NCBI GenBank assembly: GCA_964651515.1
Contig: CAZYYB010000125.1
Span: forward strand, 1-8,229
Source: BOG-1184 sp964651515
GTDB taxonomy: Bacteria > Fibrobacterota > Chitinivibrionia > Chitinivibrionales > Chitinispirillaceae
Direction: 5' to 3'
Length of the DNA: 8,229 bases
Made by a program: the position numbers and the translations under genes. Below, one piece after another: positions 1 to 6,158 of this stretch. The stretch's first letter is position 1. Each line of letters begins with the position of its first letter. Below the pieces are notes generated by a model. That model was not told the origin of the DNA. It did not search any database and saw only the letters and a program-made list of their open reading frames with translations.

Positions 1-750
1 AAGAAGCGCGGCGACAGCCTGCATGAGACCAATCCCATGCTCGGTCACCGCGGCGTCCGTCTCGGCATTACCTATCCCGAGGTTTCGGAGATGCAGATTC
101 GCGCGATCCTCGAAGCCGCCGGCGAACTGATCAAAGAGGGTAAAAAGGCATTCCCGGAGATTATGGTTCCGGTCACCTGCGCAAAGAGCGAACTCGACAA
201 TCAGAAGGTTATTGTGGACCGGGTTTATGCCGAAGTCTGCAAGAAGCTCGGGCTGAAAAAGATCCCGTACATGTACGGGACCATGATCGAGATCCCGCGT
301 GCGGCGCTTCTGGCCGACAAGATGGCCGAAACCGCGGAGTTCTTCTCGTTCGGTACCAACGACCTGACGCAGATGAGCTTCGGTTTCTCGCGCGACGATA
401 TCGGCAGCTTTCTGCCCGACTATCTGGCGAACAAGATCCTTCCCGTCGACCCGTTCCAGACCATCGATTTCGACGGTGTCGGCCAGCTGATCAAGATGGG
501 CATCGAGCGCGGTCGCGCCACGAAGCCCGACCTCAAGATCGGTATCTGCGGCGAACACGGCGGCGATGCCGAATCGGTCAAGTTCTGCCATAAAATCGGC
601 ATGAACTACGTCTCCTGCTCGCCGTTCCGCGTTCCCATCGCGCGGCTTGCGGCGGCACAGGCGGCGGTCGAGGATAAGCTTGAGGCAGCGGCCAAGACGC
701 CGGCGAAGAAGACGGTTGCCAGGGCACCGGCGAAGAAGGGAAAACGGTAG
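1..750 (+). CDS. ppdK: Pyruvate phosphate dikinase, C-terminal part (5' end outside window)
   Basis: Pyruvate phosphate dikinase is a cytosolic enzyme that interconverts pyruvate, ATP and phosphate with PEP, AMP and pyrophosphate. The reading frame is open from base 1, so the true start lies upstream; the methionine at 37 (in NPMLGHRG) is internal. What remains is the PEP/pyruvate-binding TIM-barrel domain: LHETNPMLGHRG, EIMVPVT, GTMIEIPRAAL, FFSFGTNDLTQM and SRDDIGSFLPDYL are family hallmarks. GICGEHGG contains the catalytic cysteine (codon 547-549). The family usually ends near LAAAQAA. Here about 27 further residues follow, rich in Lys, Ala and Pro (for example KTPAKKTVARAPAKKGKR), giving a very basic, probably disordered tail. 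Two hairpins follow the stop. PEP synthase is an alternative, but the GTNDLTQM...DDIGSFLPDYL arrangement fits PPDK. Identity is confident; the role of the tail is unknown. Confidence 0.97.
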   Translation, partial: KKRGDSLHETNPMLGHRGVRLGITYPEVSEMQIRAILEAAGELIKEGKKAFPEIMVPVTCAKSELDNQKVIVDRVYAEVCKKLGLKKIPYMYGTMIEIPRAALLADKMAETAEFFSFGTNDLTQMSFGFSRDDIGSFLPDYLANKILPVDPFQTIDFDGVGQLIKMGIERGRATKPDLKIGICGEHGGDAESVKFCHKIGMNYVSCSPFRVPIARLAAAQAAVEDKLEAAAKTPAKKTVARAPAKKGKR

Positions 751-760
751 GTTTACTGCA

Positions 761-790
761 GGGCGGGGTTCAACCCCGCCCGGTATTTTC
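761..790 (+). terminator. GC hairpin downstream of ppdK
   Basis: Eight G/C pairs (GGGCGGGG at 761-768 with CCCCGCCC at 774-781) enclose the loop TTCAA, ten bases after the ppdK stop. The downstream T tract (ATTTTC) is short and displaced, so this is an imperfect intrinsic terminator or an mRNA 3'-end stabiliser working with the stronger hairpin just downstream. Confidence 0.6.
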
Positions 791-821
791 AGATTGAATA
801 GATCGGTTAATGATTGAAGAG

Positions 822-852
822 GGGGCGGAGCCGTAAGGTACCGCCCTTTTTT
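822..852 (+). terminator. Intrinsic terminator of the ppdK transcript
   Basis: GGGCGG (823-828) pairs with CCGCCC (841-846). An inner GCC/GGT helix closes a GTAA tetraloop, and six consecutive T residues (847-852) follow directly. This is a textbook rho-independent terminator and should end the ppdK transcription unit. Confidence 0.85.
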
Positions 853-1013
853 CATAGGCGCGGTAGAAAAAATATTTTTTTCACCGGGGCTCTGCAGCAG
901 TTCTCAACCGCATTTTTAAACCGGCTGTCTCCGTAACACGCCGATAGTCATCTTGTAGTGAATCATTTAAACTGCGCTAACACTCATAGTCCATTTTGCA
1001 GCGGTCGAATTGA
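853..1013. other. Intergenic stretch with an A/T palindrome
   Basis: No coding frame is supported here. The only feature is a self-complementary A6-TA-T6 tract at 867-880, visibly AT-rich against its surroundings. It could be an UP-like element or bent DNA, but I found no convincing -35/-10 pair with good spacing near it. Confidence 0.35.
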
Positions 1014-1286
1014 ACGGCACCGGCGCTCAGGAGGTACCCTTGCGCGCGGGTACTCGATCTGGGAAAACAGGCTTTCAACGGCGGTTCGCGGCAGATCGCC
1101 CTGCCGGGATCGCTGCGCCCGGGTGTCTACCCGCTCAAAATCGCGGGTTCCCGCAGCGCAAACGTACGGCTGGTCCGCCTTGATCGCATGATGCATTTCC
1201 GAGCTGTTATATTCCCGTTCATGGGGGATCTTCCCGCCATGAACGGGAGTCTTTCACGATTGCCGCACGCGCTCCGACGCCTGTGA
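1014..1286 (+). pseudogene. Decayed 3' end of a secreted-protein gene (FlgD-Ig / T9SS-like tail)
   Basis: This frame opens straight after an in-frame TGA (1011-1013) and has no plausible start before ATG 1188. Its translation nevertheless reads like the end of a secreted multidomain protein: ARVLDLGKQAF, then GSRQIALPGSLRPGVYPLKI, then SANVRLVRLD. That matches the usual layout of FlgD-Ig or Por/T9SS-type C-terminal tails: a V-x-D-x-x-G strand, an L-P-x-L-x-x-GVY turn and a final hydrophobic strand. The match ends near base 1187; the residues after it are unlike the family, so the original stop may be lost or frame-shifted. No upstream body of the gene is present. I infer a truncated relic left by deletion. 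The alternative is chance coding in GC-rich DNA, but the ordered motif makes that less likely. Confidence 0.45.
1211..1250. terminator. Strong inverted repeat, possible relic or bidirectional terminator
   Basis: TCCCGTTCATGG (1213-1224) pairs perfectly with CCATGAACGGGA (1237-1248). A further GGGA/TCCC helix inside (1225-1228 with 1232-1235) leaves one bulged G and a 3-nt loop. The downstream sequence has only TCTTTC, a weak T tract. It lies just past the decayed secreted-protein tail and before the YibE/F gene, where a terminator of the lost gene would be expected. It could also be a dispersed palindrome. Confidence 0.45.
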
Positions 1287-1302
1287 GCGCCTAAAGGAAA
1301 AA

Positions 1303-2520
1303 ATGACCGGTGCAGGGATAACGAAATTCGTCCGCGGTGAACGCGGGCATATTCTGGCGGGAACGGCGGCATTGGCGCTCTACCTGGGCTTTCTCTACCT
1401 TTTTTGCGGCCATACGCGTATTCACCATCTCTACAGCTCGGCTGCCGGATCCTATGTCCGCTATGAAAAGGCGGCGGTCATGGCGGTCGACGGTGAGGCA
1501 TTGAGCATCGACCGTGCCAGCGGGATCGAGGCCGGGTATCAGACGGTGAGGCTCAGGATCCTTACCGGCGAGCACCGGGGAGAAATCCTGACCGTCAGGA
1601 ACACCCTCAACTACACGACCAACGTCAGGGCCCGGGCCGGCGGCCGGGTCATCGTCTGTATCGACACCGCCAACAAAACCGCCTACGACGTATGGATTTA
1701 CAGCTACGACCGCGGGCCCGGCCTCTACCTGTTCATACTGCTTTTTATCGCGGCGCTCTGCATCATCGGCGGCAGCCGGGGTATCAAGTCGGTGCTCGGC
1801 ATTATTTTCACTTTTACCGGCATCATATTTCTCTTCATTCCCCTGCTGTACCGCGGCTATTCTCCCGCCATCGCGTCGCTTATCGTCGTGATGATCACCC
1901 TGTGTGTGACGCTGGTGCTTCTCGCAGGGTTCAGCGCCAAGGCGCTTTCCGCCATCCTCGGCACGATTGCGGGGGTGGTCATTTCGGCCGTGTTTCTGAT
2001 GGCCGCCCTTGCAATCACCCACCTGTCGGGATTCAGCACGAACGAAGCCGATACCCTTATCCCGATTGCCGGAGCCACGCATATGAAGGTCGGCGAGCTG
2101 TTGTTCGCGGCGATCCTCATCTCCTCGCTCGGCGCCATCATGGACATCGCCATCTCCATCGCCAGCTCGGTCAACGAACTCTTTTCGAGCAACCATCGCC
2201 TGAAGGTGAAGGAGTTGTTCGGCTCCGGCATGAATGTGGGGCGCGACATGATGGGCACCATGGCCAATACGCTTATCATCGCCTTCACCGGCGCCTCCCT
2301 CAACCTGCTCGTCCTGCTCTATGCCTGGAACGTGACCTACTACCAGTTGATAAATACCAATATGATCGGCATTTATATTATCCAGACCGTATCCGGCAGC
2401 ATTGCCGTCATTTTGACGGTGCCGCTGACCGCTTTTTTTTCCGCGCACCTGATCCCGGCGCTCTCGCGGTCCAGGCGCGACGCTCACGATGGGCCGCGGC
2501 GGGAACTACCGGTCGCTTAA
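1303..2520 (+). CDS. YibE/F family multipass membrane protein
   Basis: A 405-residue integral membrane protein of the YibE/F family, whose biochemical role is not established. An N-terminal membrane segment (about 17-35) is followed by a soluble extracytoplasmic domain (about 40-138) with an OB-like beta pattern (TVRLRILTGEHRGE, then TNVRARAGGRVIV). About seven more hydrophobic segments follow (roughly 140-157, 163-183, 188-209, 216-238, 264-288, 318-342, 353-384). Family signatures are GAIMDIAISIASSVNEL near 277-293 and SGMNVGRDMMGTMANTL near 308-324. The start is supported by AAAGGA (1293-1298), 4 nt before the ATG. A small 6-bp hairpin (1269-1274 with 1285-1290) sits just upstream of this site. 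The phosphoesterase gene begins 12 nt after the stop, so the two are probably co-transcribed. Family assignment is firm; the transported molecule or function cannot be inferred. Confidence 0.9.
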   Translation: MTGAGITKFVRGERGHILAGTAALALYLGFLYLFCGHTRIHHLYSSAAGSYVRYEKAAVMAVDGEALSIDRASGIEAGYQTVRLRILTGEHRGEILTVRNTLNYTTNVRARAGGRVIVCIDTANKTAYDVWIYSYDRGPGLYLFILLFIAALCIIGGSRGIKSVLGIIFTFTGIIFLFIPLLYRGYSPAIASLIVVMITLCVTLVLLAGFSAKALSAILGTIAGVVISAVFLMAALAITHLSGFSTNEADTLIPIAGATHMKVGELLFAAILISSLGAIMDIAISIASSVNELFSSNHRLKVKELFGSGMNVGRDMMGTMANTLIIAFTGASLNLLVLLYAWNVTYYQLINTNMIGIYIIQTVSGSIAVILTVPLTAFFSAHLIPALSRSRRDAHDGPRRELPVA

Positions 2521-2532
2521 AAGGAGCACTCC

Positions 2533-4890
2533 ATGGCGGGTAATTTTGGAAAGCATGGTTTTTTTCCACCGGCGTTGTCGGTAGCCGTAGTCATTCTGGT
2601 CGTCGCGGCCGCGGTTGCCGACGTTCCCGACGCCGTCCAGGCTCCCAACTCCTGGCTCAACGTCGCGCCGGGCGGCGATGCGACGCAGCTTAACTTTTCG
2701 TGGGCCACCCGGCATGCCGACACGACCTTCCGGCGCGGCCCGGAGGTTCAAATGGTCAATACCGCCACCGGAGAGACGGCGACGTTCCACGGCGTGGCCG
2801 AGCGGGCCCTCCTGACCGCCTCCGGAGCGACCGTACCGGCAGGGTGGTATCAGAACCGGGTGACGGTGACCGGGCTTGCGCCCTCGACCGGCTATAGGTA
2901 CCGTGTCGGCTACGACACCGTGTGGAGCGATTTTCATCCGATCCGTACCGGGGACAGGGGCGCCTCCTTCAATTTTATCGCGGTCGGCGATCCGCAGCTC
3001 GGCGCTAAAACGAGCCCCGCGCCGGCCGCGCAGAAAAACGACGTCCTCGGCTACGATAGTGCCGGCTGGCGGCATACCGTCGACGTCGCCACGCGCATGT
3101 TTCCGAAGGCGGGTTTTCTGCTGTCGGCCGGCGATCAGGTCGAGAGTACCTTCTCGCAGGCAGGTGCCGACTCGCAATATAACGCCTATTTCAGCCCCCT
3201 GCCGCTGCTGAGCCTCCCCGTTGCCGTGATCGACGGTAACCACGATTACGGTTTGGGCCAGTATTTCGGCTACCATTATTATCCACCCAACCGGTCGACC
3301 GAAGACGGCGCCACCGCTTACGGCAACGACGGCGACTACTGGTTTTCATACGGCAAAGCCCTGTTCATGGTGCTGAACAGCAATGCCGAAAGTGCCGCAA
3401 CCCACGATGTTTTTATCGGAAAGGCGATCGCCGCCAACCCCGGGGCCCTATGGAAAATCGTGAGTTTCCACCACTCCCTGTACAGCGACGGTTCGCACAT
3501 TTCGGATGCCGTGCTGTTCAAAAGAAACGCCTACCCGCCGATTCTCGACAAATACAAAATCGACGTCGTTTTGTCCGGCCACGACCACTCCTATACCCGG
3601 TCGTACCAGATGCTCGGGGGGATGCCCGTTTCGAGACCCGGAGACAGCGTCCTTGCGGTGAACCCCAGGGGTACCCTCTATATGACGCTCAATTCGGGAA
3701 GCGGCAGCAAGTACTATCAGCTGAACCCGGCGTTCACTGTGAACGGGGTGACCACCTACCCGGCATGGTCCGCGGTCTTCTGGCAGCAGAATCAGCCGAC
3801 CTTCTCCGACATTACCATAAGCGCCGACTCGTTTTCCATCGTTACCTATGCGATAACGGACAACCGGACGACGCGCATCGACGGCTACACGATTGTTAAG
3901 AACGGCGCCGTGCCGGCCGCGGCGGGGTATTCAATTGTTAATCGGATACCCCTGTCGGGCGACGGCGGGTGGGACTACTGCACGGTCGATGATTCGACCG
4001 GGCGCCTGTTCGTGTCGCACGGTAACGAGGTCCAGGTCGTGGAGCTTGCGACGCGGACGCAGGTCGGCGCCATTCCCGATACGAGGGGGGTGCACGGCAT
4101 CGCACTGGCGCACGAACGGAATGAGGCCTATATCAGCGACGGGAAGGATACCGCGGTGACGGTCGCGGATCTGACCACGCTCGCCGTTCAGAAAAAGATC
4201 CACGTCACCGGACTGAACCCCGATGCCATCATCGGCGATCCGTTTTCGCACTGCGTTTTTACCTGCAACGGCAAAACCGGGAACGCGACGGTCATCGACA
4301 CGAAAACCGATTCCGTCACGGCCACGATCCCGCTCGGCGGCAAGCCGGAATTCCCGGCGTCAAGCGGCGACGGTAAAATATACGTCAACCTCGAAGACAA
4401 GGACGCGGTCGCGGTGGTCGATATGAAATCGATGAAGGTCGAAAAGCGATGGAGCGTGGCGCCCGGGACCGAACCCTCCGCAATGGCGATCGACAACCGG
4501 GGTCACCGGCTTTTTATCGGGTGCCATAATCGGATGATGGTGATCATGGACGCGAAGAGCGGAAAGGTGATCGCAACGCCGCCCATCGGCGATCGGGTCG
4601 ACGCGGCGGTTTTCGATCCTGCAACCGGGCGCGCCTTCAGTTCGAACGGCGACGGGACGATCACCGTTATCGGGCCGCAGGCGTCGGGCAGCGGCTACGA
4701 GGTCGTAGAAACAATCGCGACGCAGACGGGCGCGAGAACCATGGCGATCAGCCTTAAAACGCACCATCTCTACCTGCCCGCGGCGGAGTACGACTCCCTG
4801 CCGCCGCCCACGCCCGAAAACCCCACACCCCGGCGCCCGATCAAACCGGGGAGCTTTGTGATCCTGGAGGTCGCGCCGGTCGGCAGGTAG
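2533..4890 (+). CDS. Exported metallophosphoesterase (purple-acid-phosphatase-like) fused to a YVTN beta-propeller
   Basis: A 785-residue exported protein. An N-terminal hydrophobic signal segment (about 13-29) has a possible AVA cleavage site at 27-29. A fibronectin-III-like domain (about 35-140; FSW, then VTVTGLAPSTGYRYRVG) is typical of purple acid phosphatases. The calcineurin-like catalytic domain (about 145-360) shows GDPQ (152-155), GDQ (200-202), GNHD (235-238), FHH (312-314) and GHDH (349-352), covering the metal ligands. The tyrosine of the purple-acid-phosphatase GDxxY motif is missing (GDQVE), so a purple Fe-Tyr centre is not expected. Residues about 465-715 form YVTN/YncE-like propeller blades (for example NATVIDTKTDSVTATIPLGG), ending in a proline-rich stretch and a last strand. 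The start is supported by AAGGAG (2521-2526), 6 nt before the ATG. It is a phosphomonoesterase or phosphodiesterase of unknown substrate; the propeller may bind a ligand or partner. Confidence 0.9.
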   Translation: MAGNFGKHGFFPPALSVAVVILVVAAAVADVPDAVQAPNSWLNVAPGGDATQLNFSWATRHADTTFRRGPEVQMVNTATGETATFHGVAERALLTASGATVPAGWYQNRVTVTGLAPSTGYRYRVGYDTVWSDFHPIRTGDRGASFNFIAVGDPQLGAKTSPAPAAQKNDVLGYDSAGWRHTVDVATRMFPKAGFLLSAGDQVESTFSQAGADSQYNAYFSPLPLLSLPVAVIDGNHDYGLGQYFGYHYYPPNRSTEDGATAYGNDGDYWFSYGKALFMVLNSNAESAATHDVFIGKAIAANPGALWKIVSFHHSLYSDGSHISDAVLFKRNAYPPILDKYKIDVVLSGHDHSYTRSYQMLGGMPVSRPGDSVLAVNPRGTLYMTLNSGSGSKYYQLNPAFTVNGVTTYPAWSAVFWQQNQPTFSDITISADSFSIVTYAITDNRTTRIDGYTIVKNGAVPAAAGYSIVNRIPLSGDGGWDYCTVDDSTGRLFVSHGNEVQVVELATRTQVGAIPDTRGVHGIALAHERNEAYISDGKDTAVTVADLTTLAVQKKIHVTGLNPDAIIGDPFSHCVFTCNGKTGNATVIDTKTDSVTATIPLGGKPEFPASSGDGKIYVNLEDKDAVAVVDMKSMKVEKRWSVAPGTEPSAMAIDNRGHRLFIGCHNRMMVIMDAKSGKVIATPPIGDRVDAAVFDPATGRAFSSNGDGTITVIGPQASGSGYEVVETIATQTGARTMAISLKTHHLYLPAAEYDSLPPPTPENPTPRRPIKPGSFVILEVAPVGR

Positions 4891-4979
4891 GCTCCACCGT
4901 TCATCGATCAACCGTTCGTTCCCGAGCCTTTAAGGATGAAACCGCCGGTCGGCGTCTCCCCGCCGCCCGGCGGCCGGTA

Positions 4980-5010
4980 CTCTCTCGTTACCGCAGAGAG
5001 AGATCCTTTT
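4980..5010 (+). terminator. Possible terminator after the phosphoesterase gene
   Basis: CTCTCTC (4980-4986) pairs with GAGAGAG (4996-5002) around a 9-nt loop, followed by ATCCTTTT. The stem is not GC-rich and the T tract is short, so termination would be modest. Its place about 90 nt after the stop at 4890 supports the call. Confidence 0.4.
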
Positions 5011-5124
5011 ACCGCAATTCCCCCCCGCACTCAAGCCTTATTAAAAAGAATAGCAATTTCCGGCCCATTTATGAACAATACCGCCATTGCCCCCGTTCGG
5101 TCATCGGACCCCGAAATATCGGCT

Positions 5125-5142
5125 CCTGCCGGTGACGGCAGG
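5125..5142. repeat. 7-bp hairpin with a GTGA (GNRA-type) loop
   Basis: CCTGCCG (5125-5131) pairs perfectly with CGGCAGG (5136-5142) around GTGA. GNRA loops stabilise RNA, so this could be a structured leader element or attenuator stem upstream of the nucleotidyltransferase. There is no T tract after it, so it is not an intrinsic terminator. Confidence 0.4.
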
Positions 5143-5226
5143 TGTATTTCTGGACACTGCGCGATGTTCGGGCCGGATTGGAACCGGTCGCTCTCTTCTG
5201 CCCGCCGGCAATACATCGAAACATTT

Positions 5227-5232
5227 TATATT
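5227..5232 (+). promoter_or_regulatory. Possible -10 element just before the nucleotidyltransferase start
   Basis: TATATT lies 6 nt before ATG 5239, where transcription from it would begin at or next to the start codon. That would give a leaderless mRNA, which agrees with the lack of any Shine-Dalgarno sequence. No good -35 box is seen 17 nt upstream, so this is tentative. Confidence 0.25.
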
Positions 5233-5238
5233 TCTTTG

Positions 5239-5781
5239 ATGGGCTCTCCCTCCGTATTCCACCTCCTGGCCGATATTTTCGCCAAGGCAAAGGCACCGTG
5301 CGTCCTTATCGGAGGATTTGCCGTTAATTTTTACAGGATTTCACGGCAGACCGCGGACGTCGATTTCATCATAGCAAAAGAGGATTTTGAGAAGATAGCT
5401 CTCCTGCTTGACGATGCGGGGTATTCGGTGAGCCGATACGATCTGTTTGCACGATTTACCAATCGTGCGATGAATCTGATGGATATCGATTTCCTTTTCG
5501 TCGATAAAGCCACACTGCTGAAAATTCTCGAAGAGGGGAAGGTCGTGAAGATTGCTCATAAGGAGTTCACCGTCCCGTCGCTTCAGCATCTTATCGCCCT
5601 CAAATTGCACTCATTGAAAAACAACCCCGCCTCCGGGAATAAGGATCTTCTGGATGTCGTTCGCCTCATCACGGAAAATGGCATAAATTACGAGGTTGAG
5701 GAATTCAAAAACCTGTGCCTGAAGTTTGGAACCGGGAAGATTTATGAAAAAATCAAGATCCTTCTTGAACAAAATGCCTGA
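5239..5781 (+). CDS. Nucleotidyltransferase-fold protein (AbiEii-like / MNT superfamily)
   Basis: A 180-residue protein of the polymerase-beta-like nucleotidyltransferase superfamily, resembling AbiEii-type toxins and related small families. The glycine motif is IGGFAVNFY (24-32). The catalytic acidic pair is in TADVDFII (D40, D42), a third acidic strand is MDIDFLF (D82, D84), and a basic helical segment reads LIALKLHSLK...KDLLDV (118-140), as in AbiEii proteins. At 180 residues it is shorter than classical AbiEii toxins (about 250-300), so I call it AbiEii-like only. ATG 5239 places the fold about 20 residues before the GG motif, as expected. TTG 5236 is an alternative start, and neither has a Shine-Dalgarno sequence. 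Codons are visibly more AT-rich than in the neighbours, suggesting horizontal acquisition. It overlaps the next gene by 8 nt. In known systems such enzymes modify nucleotides or tRNA; the substrate here is unknown. Confidence 0.8.
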   Translation: MGSPSVFHLLADIFAKAKAPCVLIGGFAVNFYRISRQTADVDFIIAKEDFEKIALLLDDAGYSVSRYDLFARFTNRAMNLMDIDFLFVDKATLLKILEEGKVVKIAHKEFTVPSLQHLIALKLHSLKNNPASGNKDLLDVVRLITENGINYEVEEFKNLCLKFGTGKIYEKIKILLEQNA

Positions 5782-5971
5782 CCGGAAAGCCGGGGATATT
5801 TGCCTGCCCAGCCTCAATGAGAGGCTTCCTCCGGCGCGGGCCCTGCCGATGGACGACTACCTGCAGTTCTGCCTGGACAACCTGCGCGACTGCTCCGATG
5901 CGGAATCGATAATGCGCCGGCGTAAACAATTTCCCGCTCCGGTGCAGTTCCGGTTGCGGGATGTCCTCTAA
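5774..5971 (+). CDS. Small protein encoded with the nucleotidyltransferase
   Basis: A 65-residue reading frame whose ATG lies inside the last codons of the nucleotidyltransferase gene (8-nt overlap), implying translational coupling. The product has a basic N-terminus, a proline turn (LPSLNERLPPARALP), an amphipathic helix (MDDYLQFCLDNLRDC) and a basic C-terminal segment ending PVQFRLRDVL. I cannot name a family with confidence. An in-frame ATG at 5744, preceded by GGGAAGA, would add 10 residues and deepen the overlap. The protein may be an antitoxin or regulatory subunit of the nucleotidyltransferase, but this rests on adjacency and coupling only; classical AbiEi antitoxins are larger and usually encoded upstream. 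The last four residues may be read-through past an older end at FRL, created by the junction with the next fragment. Confidence 0.55.
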   Translation: MPDRKAGDICLPSLNERLPPARALPMDDYLQFCLDNLRDCSDAESIMRRRKQFPAPVQFRLRDVL

Positions 5972-6158
5972 GTATATTTACGACTTCAACGGGAACATGA
6001 TCTTCGACCGGTCCATAGCCATCTCGTCGCCCTTCAGTTCGGGGGTGGCGTACGTCGACAATAACTACATTTTTACCACGAGCTCGGGCCTCGCCCACTA
6101 TATTACCGGCGGCAGTATTGTTGACGGGGATGAAGGGCGGGACGGTCAACTTTCATGA
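5961..6158 (+). pseudogene. Fragment resembling a WG-type beta-repeat protein, overlapping the permease gene
   Basis: A 65-codon frame starting inside the 3' end of the small gene and ending in TGA within the ATGA overlap with the next gene. The translation (KYIYDFNGNMIFDRS, then SSPFSSGVAYVDNNYIFTTSSG) resembles one repeat of WG/propeller-type proteins, where a tyrosine-aspartate-x-x-G strand is followed by a PFxxGxAxV strand. The codons are GC3-rich like the host genes, unlike the nucleotidyltransferase. No ribosome site precedes ATG 5961, and the frame is open only back to a TAA at 5910. I infer the 3' remnant of a longer gene interrupted or replaced by the nucleotidyltransferase module. 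It could instead be a small functional coupling peptide for the permease. Confidence 0.4.

Larger units (their letters stand above)
4891..5238. other. Spacer between phosphoesterase and nucleotidyltransferase genes
   Basis: This 348-nt spacer contains two small hairpins and a possible -10 element, annotated separately. The nucleotidyltransferase frame stays open back to ATG 4936. The translation of that stretch (starting MKPPVGVSPPPGG) is Pro/Ser/Arg-rich, matches nothing I recognise and has no usable ribosome site: the purine run AAGG abuts ATG 4936 with no spacing. I regard it as untranslated. The sequence moves from GC-rich to more AT-rich across about 5030-5240. Confidence 0.6.

Noticed and set aside
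867..880. A6-TA-T6 palindrome considered as an operator or promoter
   Set aside because: Simple A/T tracts are self-complementary by chance and no spaced promoter elements were found nearby.
958..1191. 77-codon frame from ATG 958
   Set aside because: Arg/Ser/Cys-rich with no motif; it overlaps the frame that encodes the recognisable FlgD-Ig/T9SS-like tail.
1291..2487. 398-codon open frame on the minus strand opposite the YibE/F gene
   Set aside because: Its translation is rich in His, Arg, Asp and Gly with no fold-like pattern. It is the antisense shadow of a GC-rich membrane-protein gene whose plus-strand family match is clear.
1692..2543. 283-codon plus-strand frame overlapping the YibE/F gene
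   Set aside because: Arg/His/Pro-rich out-of-frame shadow; the YibE/F frame carries the conserved motifs.
4936..5238. N-terminal extension of the nucleotidyltransferase from ATG 4936
   Set aside because: About 100 Pro/Ser/Arg-rich residues without family resemblance, no spaced ribosome site, and the expected fold begins near ATG 5239.
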